NCBI GenBank assembly: GCA_021205225.1
Contig: JAJPXX010000059.1
Coordinates: 1 to 39,444 of the forward strand
From: Lachnospiraceae bacterium
GTDB taxonomy: Bacteria; Bacillota; Clostridia; Lachnospirales; Lachnospiraceae
Length of the DNA stretch: 39,444 bases
Direction of reading: 5' to 3'
The stretch's first letter is position 1, and each line of letters starts with the position of its first letter. Shown here piece by piece: positions 24,716 to 32,074 of the stretch. The position numbers were made by a program, and so were the translations under genes. A model generated the notes under the pieces. It saw nothing but the letters and a program-made list of their open reading frames with translations, was not told the origin of the DNA and ran no database searches.

Positions 24716-26314
24716 TTATTCGCCCTCCTTATCTGCCGCTGTTTTCTGTATGCTTTCCGTTCCATTTGCCGCGGATGCAGCCGCAAAAGAAGTCTCTTTC
24801 CCTCTACATTTATCCGCATTCCTCTGGCATACACAACCATTTGCGTTATTTTTCTTTGCAATTTCTGGTACCAGGAACCGCCCGCGCGCCTGCTCAAACG
24901 CATAGGCCGCGCGCAGAATCGCCTTTTCATTAAAGCAGTCGCCAATCATCTGCACACCGATCGGCAGTCCCTTGCTGTCCAGACGGCAGGGTACAGAAAT
25001 TCCGGGAAGCCCGGCCAGATTGACAGAAATCGTATAGATATCGCCGAGATACATCTTCAGCGGGTCGCTTAAGCTCTTGCCAAGCTCCGGCGCAGTCGTC
25101 GGCGACGCCGGTGCCAGAATGATGTCATATTTTTCAAACGCGCGGTCAAAGGACTGCTTGATCAGCGCCTTGGTGCGCAGTGCTTTCAGATAGTAAGCGT
25201 CGTAATAACCGGAGCTTAAGACGAACGAACCGAGCATAATCCGGCGCTTCACTTCCTCCCCGAAGCCCTCGGAACGGCTCTTTTTATACATATTGTGGAG
25301 ACCCTCATATTCCGCCGCGCGGTAGCCATACTTCACACCGTCAAAGCGGGAAAGGTTCGAACTCGCCTCCGCAGAAGCAATCACGTAATATGCCGGAATC
25401 GCATATTCTACCAGGCTCAAATCAAATTCTTCAACAATAGCTCCCTTCTGGCGCAGGACGTCCGCCGTATCCAGCACCGCCTGACACACCTCATCGTCCA
25501 GTCCTTCCCCAAGATAATCCGACGGAATACCGACACGAAGTCCTTTTACATCATCGACAAGAGCAGAGGTAAAATCACAGTCTGTCCGTGCTACCGAGGT
25601 GCTGTCCTTTTTGTCATGGGAGGCAATTATCTCCAGGATCGCCGCGCAGTCAGAAACATCCTTCGCAATCGGTCCGATCTGGTCAAGCGAAGAGCCATAG
25701 GCAATCAGTCCATAGCGGGACACCGTACCGTAAGTCGGCTTCAACCCAACTACGCCACAGAACGAACCCGGCTGCCGGATCGAACCGCCAGTATCAGAGC
25801 CGAGCGCGTAAGGCACTTCCCCGGCCGCCACAGCCGCGCAGGAACCGCCTGAGGAGCCGCCCGGCACATGACCGGTATTCCAGGGGTTTTTCGTGGGGCC
25901 AAAGGCGGAGGTCTCCGTCGTGCTGCCCATCGCGAACTCATCCATATTCGTCTTTCCGAGGATCACCGCCCCGGCTTTTTCCATATTCAAAACTGCTTCC
26001 GCCGAATAGGTCGGCATGAAATTATACAAAATCTTAGAGCTGCAGGTTGTCAGCAGGCCTTCCGTACAGATATTATCCTTGATTGCTGCCGGTACTCCCG
26101 CAAGCGGGCCTGTGATACTGCCGTCCTCGATGCCCGCCTGCACCTGATCCGCGCGGGCATACGCCGCCTCCTGATCCAGCGTCACATAGCTGTTCAGCTC
26201 ACCGTCCAGCGCCGCGATGCGCTGATAAGAGGCATCCACCGCTTCACGGACAGAGATTTCTTTTTTCTTTATCATTCTGCCAAGCTCCAGGGCAGTCCGT
26301 TCCGTAATCTGCAT
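24716..26314 (-). CDS. gatA: Aspartyl/glutamyl-tRNA amidotransferase subunit A, with extra C-terminal tail
   Basis: Amidase subunit that frees ammonia from glutamine for GatB. The amidase signature is intact: AIKDNIC (catalytic Lys), the cis-Ser of LGSDTGGSIRQPGSFCG and the nucleophile region GSSGGSCAAVAAG. At 532 residues it is about 45 longer than usual. The family ends soon after AYAFEQARGRF, and here a Cys/Lys/Ala-rich tail follows (KKNNANGCVCQRNADKCRG onwards). The start at 26314 gives the family N-terminus. It is one base from gatB and about 100 bases from gatC; that gap contains a partial copy of the dispersed GTTACAGGTCA repeat. Confidence 0.96.
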   Translation of the reverse strand: MQITERTALELGRMIKKKEISVREAVDASYQRIAALDGELNSYVTLDQEAAYARADQVQAGIEDGSITGPLAGVPAAIKDNICTEGLLTTCSSKILYNFMPTYSAEAVLNMEKAGAVILGKTNMDEFAMGSTTETSAFGPTKNPWNTGHVPGGSSGGSCAAVAAGEVPYALGSDTGGSIRQPGSFCGVVGLKPTYGTVSRYGLIAYGSSLDQIGPIAKDVSDCAAILEIIASHDKKDSTSVARTDCDFTSALVDDVKGLRVGIPSDYLGEGLDDEVCQAVLDTADVLRQKGAIVEEFDLSLVEYAIPAYYVIASAEASSNLSRFDGVKYGYRAAEYEGLHNMYKKSRSEGFGEEVKRRIMLGSFVLSSGYYDAYYLKALRTKALIKQSFDRAFEKYDIILAPASPTTAPELGKSLSDPLKMYLGDIYTISVNLAGLPGISVPCRLDSKGLPIGVQMIGDCFNEKAILRAAYAFEQARGRFLVPEIAKKNNANGCVCQRNADKCRGKETSFAAASAANGTESIQKTAADKEGE

Positions 26315-26417
26315 GTCGTCATCCCTTTCCTGATTACTCGTTACAGGTCATGCATCCCGCACAATTCCTGATTGCTGTATCTGTCTTTCATCTTTCTTCC
26401 GGAAAATCCTTCACAGG

Positions 26418-26711
26418 TCACTCTACTGTCTTCGGCACCATAAAGGACTGCTCCTTCGCCGCAGGCGCGTTTTTCAGCGTCGCTTCGTGCTCATCCCCAT
26501 TGGTCACGACATCCTCGCGGAACACGTTGCTGACCGGAAATACATGAGACATCGGCTCCACACCGGACGTATCCAGTTCATTTAATTTATCTACATAATC
26601 GAGCATCCGGCCGATATCCTTCTTCGCCTGCTCCTTCTCCTCATCGGACAGCTCCAGCTTCGCCAGAATGCCAACATATTCAATCGTCTCGTCACTGATA
26701 ATATTTGCCAT
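26418..26711 (-). CDS. gatC: Aspartyl/glutamyl-tRNA amidotransferase subunit C
   Basis: Small belt subunit that holds GatA and GatB together. The 97-residue protein has the family pattern: [24 protein letters not shown], then the segment [20 protein letters not shown] and the ending FMVPKTVE. It is the first gene of gatCAB, separated from aspS by 327 bases that contain a MITE-like element. The Shine-Dalgarno GGAGGAG lies just before the ATG. Confidence 0.96.
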   Translation of the reverse strand: MANIISDETIEYVGILAKLELSDEEKEQAKKDIGRMLDYVDKLNELDTSGVEPMSHVFPVSNVFREDVVTNGDEHEATLKNAPAAKEQSFMVPKTVE

Positions 26712-26848
26712 GTTCTCCTCCTATTTTACCAGACACCGGAATCGTGCCAGATATGTGGCCTGCGCAGTGGTTCGCGAAGCATATCTCACTTTTACTTCAG
26801 TCACTTTGCGCAGCCAGATTCTCTGCACCTTTTCGTTCCTCCCGCCCT

Positions 26849-27007
26849 AAGGATCTGTTAAAGAATTAATCTTTACATCTGACTTGTCTAAATCTTTCTA
26901 TGCTGCGTTGTCGTCAATCGACGTACCCCGGTACGCCTCTTTCCTCCGCCTTGCATATAAAGATTTATCCTGCGTCATATGCAAAGTTAATTCTTAACAA
27001 CTCCTAA
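26849..27007. mobile_element. MITE-like palindromic element between aspS and gatC
   Basis: Ends are imperfect inverted repeats over about 53 bases: left AGGATCTGTTAAAGAATTAA, right (complement) AGGAGTTGTTAAGAATTAAC, both continuing to AAATCTTT-TATGC. The middle contains GTCGTCAATCGACG and TACCCCGGTA, small palindromes. Its ends start AGGANYTGT like the element at 12388-12596, so the two may belong to related families. Boundaries are approximate. It lies within the aspS-gatCAB operon. Confidence 0.7.
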
Positions 27008-27038
27008 AGTTTAGTTCTTTGCCTGATCAATTGTAATA

Positions 27039-28370
27039 CTACGGCTCCAGTCTCGAAAGGTCACGCGGGAAGAGCGTCGTCTCCCGGACATTCTCCTCCC
27101 CAACCAGCTTCATTGTCAGGCGCTCCAGGCCGATTCCGAGCCCCCCATGCTTCGGCATACCGTATTTAAAGGTATCGAGGTACATATCCATGCCTTCCTC
27201 CGTCATACCCCGCGCCGCGATTTTTTCACGCAGCATCTGGTAATCATGAATTCGCTGTCCGCCCGTTGTGATTTCCAATCCGCGGAACAGCAGGTCAAAG
27301 CTCAGCGTAAACCGCGGATCTGCCGGGTCGTCCATCGCGTAAAACGGTCTCTTTTTCGACGGATAATGTGTTACAAACACAAAGTCCGCGCCGTACTCCT
27401 CTTTAAAGTAACGGCCGATCAGATTCTCTTCCTCCGGCTCCAGGTCGAACGGATTGCGAATCTTACGGTTGTATTTTTCCGAGACAAGCTCTTTGGCCTT
27501 GTCAAACCGCACCATCGGAATCTTCTCCGTTTCCGGCAGCGTTACATTCAGGATGCGCAGTTCCTCTGCATATTCCTTCTGAAGCAGCGCCATCGTGTAC
27601 TGAAGAAATCCGGTCTCCATCGCCATGATATCCACATAGCTGTCAATATAGCCCATCTCAAAATCCAGGCTCGTATATTCATTCAGGTGGCGCTTTGTAT
27701 TGTGCTTCTCCGCGCGGAACACCGGCCCGGTCTCAAACACACGGTCAAACACACCCACCATCATCTGCTTATAAAACTGCGGACTCTGTGCCAGCACCGC
27801 CGGACGGTGGAAATAATCCAGCTTGAAAATATTTGCGCCGCCCTCTGCGCCTCTCGCGCCAATCTTCGGTGTGTGAATCTCTGTAAACTGCTGCTGCGTC
27901 AGATACTCTCGGAATCCGCGCACCAGACCCTCCTGAATGCGGAACTTCGCCCGTTCCCGCACATTCCGCAGAGAAATGCTGCGATTATCCAGCTTCGCCT
28001 CCAGAGAAGTGTTCAGCTTCCATTTACCAATCGGCAGCGGCAGCGGCGCGTAAGTCTCCGTCAGAATCTCCCCGCTCTTCACCCGCAGTTCAATCCCGTG
28101 CGGCGCACGCGCGTCCTCACTCAGCACACCGGTCAGCTCCACCGTCTGCGACTCACGCAGCTTCTTCGCGGACAGCTCCGATACGTTCTCCTCAAACACG
28201 CACTGCAGCAGCCCCTCGCGCTTGCGCAGTACGACGAAACACACCTCGCCCATATCGCGGATCGAATGTACAAAACCGTTCACCTTCACCTCCGTGCCGA
28301 TACGCTCCGGGGCAAGAAGCTCACTCAGCTCCAGCGTCTCCTTCTGTGTCAGTCCTGATAAAAATTCCAT
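27039..28370 (-). CDS. aspS: Aspartyl-tRNA synthetase, archaeal-type, probably non-discriminating
   Basis: Attaches aspartate to tRNA(Asp) and, in its non-discriminating form, to tRNA(Asn) for later amidation by GatCAB. The 443-residue protein lacks the large bacterial insertion domain and has the archaeal/eukaryal layout: N-terminal OB fold (VKVNGFVHSIRDMGEVCFVVLR), motif 2 (FRAEKHNTKRHLNEYTSLDFEMGY) and motif 3 (GLGIGLERLTMKL). The start at 28370 follows AAGGAGGAGACCATT. A T-box leader lies upstream and gatCAB downstream, which supports the non-discriminating role; AsnRS of similar size is the main alternative, but the archaeal AspRS features and gatCAB context favour AspRS. Confidence 0.88.
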   Translation of the reverse strand: MEFLSGLTQKETLELSELLAPERIGTEVKVNGFVHSIRDMGEVCFVVLRKREGLLQCVFEENVSELSAKKLRESQTVELTGVLSEDARAPHGIELRVKSGEILTETYAPLPLPIGKWKLNTSLEAKLDNRSISLRNVRERAKFRIQEGLVRGFREYLTQQQFTEIHTPKIGARGAEGGANIFKLDYFHRPAVLAQSPQFYKQMMVGVFDRVFETGPVFRAEKHNTKRHLNEYTSLDFEMGYIDSYVDIMAMETGFLQYTMALLQKEYAEELRILNVTLPETEKIPMVRFDKAKELVSEKYNRKIRNPFDLEPEEENLIGRYFKEEYGADFVFVTHYPSKKRPFYAMDDPADPRFTLSFDLLFRGLEITTGGQRIHDYQMLREKIAARGMTEEGMDMYLDTFKYGMPKHGGLGIGLERLTMKLVGEENVRETTLFPRDLSRLEP

Positions 28371-28458
28371 AATGGTCTCCTCCTTTTGGCTGTCTGTCTC
28401 CACATTTTGCAGAGCGACGTAGGTCATGTCCTGATTCACAGGTGAACCAAAGACGAAG

Positions 28459-28497
28459 CCTCGCCATTTTCGCCAGAAATTACATGGCGAGGTTTTT
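28459..28497. other. Hairpin in the aspS leader (T tract on plus strand)
   Basis: CCTCGCCA and TGGCGAGG form an 8-bp stem with an 18-base loop, followed on the plus strand by five T residues. No plus-strand gene ends here. In the minus-strand leader it would simply be a structure about 90 bases before the aspS start. Confidence 0.4.
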
Positions 28498-28532
28498 CTG
28501 ACTGCGTTCCGGGAGATTTTGCCTTATAGAAC

Positions 28533-28919
28533 GAAAAAATCCCGGAACATCTGAATCGATATTCCGGGACGGATAATCATTACCCGCGGTACCACCCGCA
28601 TTGCAGACTCTGCCATTTTTCACCGACTGCCGCTCACCCGCACAAATACATCGGGTCTATGCATCCGGTTCAAGCAGAAAACCTGCCTCTCATATACACT
28701 TAACGCGTGCTACGTACTGCCCTACTGTGTCTTTTCAAACATGCCTTTCATACGGTAAACAGAAAGTCTCTTTTCTGCCATCTGCTGTTTTCAAAACGGT
28801 TCGAACAGTCGGCTCCAGAGTGTTCCCTTTGGTCTCGTTCCCTTCATCCGCGCTCTCAGTCGGTGACGCCGAATTCCTGTCAAGTTTCCGAAACAGAGTC
28901 TCCTTCTTTGCCTTTTTCT
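28533..28919 (-). promoter_or_regulatory. T-box riboswitch controlling aspS-gatCAB
   Basis: The minus strand carries the T-box consensus GGGTGGTACCGCGG (28584-28597) and then an intrinsic terminator: TCCCGGAA...TTCCGGGA arms (28540-28569) followed by ATTTTTT. Upstream is the AGTAGGGCAG-type stem III region and a long stem I. Uncharged tRNA pairing with the UGG of the T-box would stabilise the antiterminator and let aspS be read. In stem I, CTGTTT/AAACAG, GAAAC/GTTTT and GACAG/CTGTT pair, leaving a loop whose 3' side reads CGAACC, the likely specifier region (28799-28802 = GAAC). Stem I boundaries are my own folding and approximate. Confidence 0.9.
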
Positions 28920-28925
28920 GGGGCT

Positions 28926-28954
28926 ATCCTAGCACATTTTTTATAGGGTGGCAA
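28926..28954 (-). promoter_or_regulatory. Promoter of the T-box/aspS operon
   Basis: On the minus strand TTGCCA (28949-28954), 17-base spacer, TAGGAT (28926-28931) with a TGC extended -10. Transcription would begin near 28919. The -35 lies inside the last codons of the upstream alaX gene. Confidence 0.75.
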
Positions 28955-30254
28955 GGTCTTTTTCATGAAAAAATTTCCGAATTTCACTTTCCCCCGCCTT
29001 CACAGATCCCTGCGCAAAGAACGGTTTACCGCCGCCGCGCCCGCCAAGCGCCTGGTTCATCTCCTTCACCAGCGCGCGCAGATCGCCATCCTTTTCGCCG
29101 ACCGCGTACTTGAAGGAGCCGTCTCCGTTGTCGGAAAAGACCGCACAGCGCCCGCCGCAGGTCTCCATAACCGCGACCGCCAGCTTGCGTACACTGTCGG
29201 AATCCAGCTCTTTTTCAAACAAAAGCACATCCCCTCTGCCCGCCAGACGCTCTGCCTCCTGCGCGAACAGCTTTTCCTCCAGCGTAAGCAACCGCCCTTT
29301 CAGCCGGTAGTTTTCATCCATACTCCGTTTTACTGCCTCTGCAGTCTTATCCGGCTTTGCGGAGAGCAGGACCGAAATCTGATGATTCTGCGCGTTCACC
29401 ATGTTCAGGTAATCCAACACACGCTTTCCGCAGATCATTTCCACACGGACGCCCTCCCGGAACTTTACCACTGACAGAAGCTTTACCATGCCGATTTCCC
29501 CGGCGCGCGCCACATGCGTACCACAGCAGGCGCACAGGTCTGCGTAAGGAAGACTCGCAATGCCGCTGTCATTAGCGCCTGCCAAACACGCAGTGTTTCT
29601 TATATCGCAGGCGCGATCTGCCCTCGCCGTATCGGAAAGGTTTTCCTGTCTGACCGGAAACTCCACGATCCGCACCGCACCGGTCAGCTCTTTTTTGCTC
29701 CGGTATGGCAGGGTCTTTAATTCTTCAGCGGATGGATAAAAAATATGCGTCTCCTGGTTCTGCCAGATGACCTCATTTGTTCTGGCCTCAATCTGGTGCA
29801 ATGCTTCCTCATCCAGTTCCCCATTGAAATCAATCGTGATCACATCGCTTCCCATATGAAAGCCTACATTGTCATAACCATACGCGGCATGCACCAGGCC
29901 ACTCACAATGTGCTCACCGGAGTGCTGCTGCATCAGGTCAAAACGCCGCGCCCAGTCAATCGTTCCATGCACCTGTGAGCCAATCTCCAGCGGCGCATCT
30001 GTGTAATGGATCAGCTCGCCCTCTTTTTCATGGACCTCCAGAACATGAACAGCGCCCGCCAAAGCACAGCGAGGGGACGTTTCCATCACCGGCCGCAAAA
30101 TTCCCATATCATATGGCTGTCCGCCGCCTTCCGGATAAAACGCCGTCGCGGAGAGCACAATCTCATAGCCTTTTTTCCCCTCGCGGCAGTCAAGTACCAT
30201 CGCAGTGAATTCTTTTATATATGCGTCCTGATAATACAGTCTTTCTGTCTCCAT
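28941..30254 (-). CDS. Alanyl-tRNA editing protein AlaX, long form with DHHA1 domain
   Basis: Stand-alone homologue of the AlaRS editing domain that removes Ser or Gly from mischarged tRNA(Ala). The 437-residue protein has the N-terminal barrel (FYPEGGGQPYDMG), the zinc-binding HxxxH in QQHSGEHIVSG, the Cys/His pair in CACCGTHV, and a C-terminal DHHA1 domain ending GRGGGKPFFAQGSV. A loop between IVEFPVRQ and ASLPYADLCACC is longer than usual and hydrophilic. The start at 30254 (METERLYYQDAY) follows AAAGGGAAG. It ends just before the T-box promoter and is read in the same direction as aspS but as a separate unit. Confidence 0.88.
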   Translation of the reverse strand: METERLYYQDAYIKEFTAMVLDCREGKKGYEIVLSATAFYPEGGGQPYDMGILRPVMETSPRCALAGAVHVLEVHEKEGELIHYTDAPLEIGSQVHGTIDWARRFDLMQQHSGEHIVSGLVHAAYGYDNVGFHMGSDVITIDFNGELDEEALHQIEARTNEVIWQNQETHIFYPSAEELKTLPYRSKKELTGAVRIVEFPVRQENLSDTARADRACDIRNTACLAGANDSGIASLPYADLCACCGTHVARAGEIGMVKLLSVVKFREGVRVEMICGKRVLDYLNMVNAQNHQISVLLSAKPDKTAEAVKRSMDENYRLKGRLLTLEEKLFAQEAERLAGRGDVLLFEKELDSDSVRKLAVAVMETCGGRCAVFSDNGDGSFKYAVGEKDGDLRALVKEMNQALGGRGGGKPFFAQGSVKAGESEIRKFFHEKDLATL

Positions 30255-30320
30255 CTTATTCGCTTCCCTTTCTAAGCAGCGTTCCCCGCACAAAACCCTT
30301 TCTTCAGGCAAACTCGCTTC

Positions 30321-31046
30321 TCAGTCATGCCGCTCGTCGTTCTCCCAGCACTCGCAGAACCGCGCAGAAAATGCGGGCGGTTCATCTTTTACATAGAGAT
30401 GCGACGTGTCCCCGAATGAACTCATCCGGAAGCTGACAATGCCCTTCCGCCGCTCCTCGGTCACAATCGTGCTGACGGATGTCGGCGCTGAACAAAGCCC
30501 ATGCCAGAGCGCCATCGGCGAAACGCCGATCAGATGCCCAATCAGGACACAGGTCACTCCGAAATGACAGAAAAACACAAGCGTGTCATTGTTCCCCTGC
30601 TCCGCCCGATAGACATGACCATCCCGCACGTAGCCATATTTTGCCAGAAGCGCATCGAAGTTCTCCGTCACCCAGCGATACTCTTCTCCGACTTTTCCTT
30701 CACTCATAATCGACGGCTCATACCACTCGTCATAGCGGTAAAAGCGCTCGTCCTGTACCCAGTCCTGCGGCAGCCAGTCCCAGCAGACCGGGGAATCCTC
30801 ACGGTCCGGACGATTAATCCGTGGTGCAAACTCGCGCAGCCAGGCACATTCCGTCGCCGTCCTGTTCATTCGTTTCAATGTCAGCGACGCGGTATCCCTT
30901 GCCCGGCCAAGCGGAGATACATAAAAATCGCGGACATCCAGCTTCGCAATCCGCTCGGAGAGATATTCCGCCTCTTTCCAGCCTTTTTCTGTCAGAGAGT
31001 CAATCGTATAGTCCGGGTCACCGTGCCGTATCAATATAAGTTTCAA
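30321..31046 (-). CDS. Histidine phosphatase family protein
   Basis: A 241-residue phosphoglycerate-mutase-like phosphatase. The catalytic RHG is in KLILIRHGDPDYTID, with SPLGRARDTA, and the second His in VFFCHFGVT. The substrate cannot be inferred. I place the start at TTG (31046) because GGGGAGG lies 10 bases upstream and the hydrophobic KLILIRHG normally starts the family; an ATG at 31070 has no ribosome site. It precedes alaX by 66 bases and may share a transcript with it. Confidence 0.82.
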   Translation of the reverse strand: MKLILIRHGDPDYTIDSLTEKGWKEAEYLSERIAKLDVRDFYVSPLGRARDTASLTLKRMNRTATECAWLREFAPRINRPDREDSPVCWDWLPQDWVQDERFYRYDEWYEPSIMSEGKVGEEYRWVTENFDALLAKYGYVRDGHVYRAEQGNNDTLVFFCHFGVTCVLIGHLIGVSPMALWHGLCSAPTSVSTIVTEERRKGIVSFRMSSFGDTSHLYVKDEPPAFSARFCECWENDERHD

Positions 31047-31159
31047 AATTCCATATCCTCCCCTGTGCATTTCAATATCATTTACTGCAAGCAAAGAATA
31101 GCATAAATGGGAAACTTGTTCAATGAGATTTTTCTTTCAAATCCATTCCCTCTCTCCGT

Positions 31160-31993
31160 TCATTCCGGCAAGTCTAAAATCTCACTGATATTCCGGAATG
31201 CAATTTTCTCAATTTCCTCATCCGTAAAATCCATCTGATTCAATATATCACAATACGTTTCATAAATGTCCTGTGGCTCCACGCCATGTACCTGTGGATA
31301 ATCCGTAGCAAAAATCAATCTTTTTGCACCAAATTCCCTTAAAATTCGATTTGCCATTGGAATACCGTAAATTCTCACAAGCTCTGGCAGGAATGTGGAA
31401 ATATCGACATATTCTGAACCTTCAAGTGCATCCTGCCAGCGACAGCCTCCCAGATGGGAAATGATAAACGTACCATCCGGAAAGACTCTCGACAGATTAT
31501 GTATCCGATCCGGTGCGCACAGTGAAAAATCGGTTCCGCCATAGGGATAAGAATGAATCATAATCGGCACATGCAAATCACATGCCTCACGGACAACCGG
31601 CACCATTTCCAGCGAATCTATCGGGATGCCAAGATTCGACGGGTGCAATTTCAGGCCTTTCAATCCATACTCCTCCACTGCCTGCTCCAGAGAATAGGGC
31701 GCGGTATCATAAAAGTACCCACCCAGAGGAAGGCCATCTGCAAATGCAATGAATTTTCCGTCTGAGTTATCCATCATATTGCCAAGCCACTGATTTGTCC
31801 GACTACAGTCCCGATAATAGCTTTGTCCCTCATTAATCGGAACGAGGAGCGCCTTCTGTACATGATATTTTTCCATCAGCTCCAGATAAACAGATGGGTT
31901 CGCCTGCTTCCATACACCATCGATCCACTCCAGTGTTTCCGGAGGCACCAGATGCACGTGAGCATCTATTTTTTTCACTGTTTTCCAATCCAT
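31160..31993 (-). CDS. Amidohydrolase (amidohydrolase_2/TIM-barrel)
   Basis: A 277-residue metal-dependent hydrolase of the COG2159 group. Visible ligands: DAHVH near residue 10, a Lys/His region LKGLKLHPS, IMIHSYPYGG, ISHLGGCRW and FATDYPQVHG. The order matches a mononuclear zinc or iron enzyme; members include decarboxylases and hydrolases, so the reaction is unknown. It lies between the ABC-F gene and the phosphatase gene, on the same strand. Its AT content is somewhat higher than in neighbours. Confidence 0.85.
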   Translation of the reverse strand: MDWKTVKKIDAHVHLVPPETLEWIDGVWKQANPSVYLELMEKYHVQKALLVPINEGQSYYRDCSRTNQWLGNMMDNSDGKFIAFADGLPLGGYFYDTAPYSLEQAVEEYGLKGLKLHPSNLGIPIDSLEMVPVVREACDLHVPIMIHSYPYGGTDFSLCAPDRIHNLSRVFPDGTFIISHLGGCRWQDALEGSEYVDISTFLPELVRIYGIPMANRILREFGAKRLIFATDYPQVHGVEPQDIYETYCDILNQMDFTDEEIEKIAFRNISEILDLPE

Positions 31994-32018
31994 AAGCTTC
32001 TCCCTTCATTAAAAAAAC

Positions 32019-32073
32019 GTAACTGTTCAGAACAGCAGGTCGCAGGTCTGTGGTCTGTACAATGAACTGTTAC
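32019..32073. repeat. GTAACTGTTC...GAACTGTTAC inverted repeat
   Basis: GTAACTGTTC (32019-32028) and GAACTGTTAC (32064-32073) flank a segment that matches the copy at 61-86 (AGAACAGCAGGTCGCA). It ends one base before the ABC-F stop codon, so the ABC-F transcript would carry it directly after the coding region. No T tract is present. Confidence 0.6.
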
Positions 32074-32074
32074 T

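Noticed and set aside
28459..28497. Plus-strand terminator in the aspS leader
   Set aside because: Although it has a T tract on the plus strand, no plus-strand gene leads into it.
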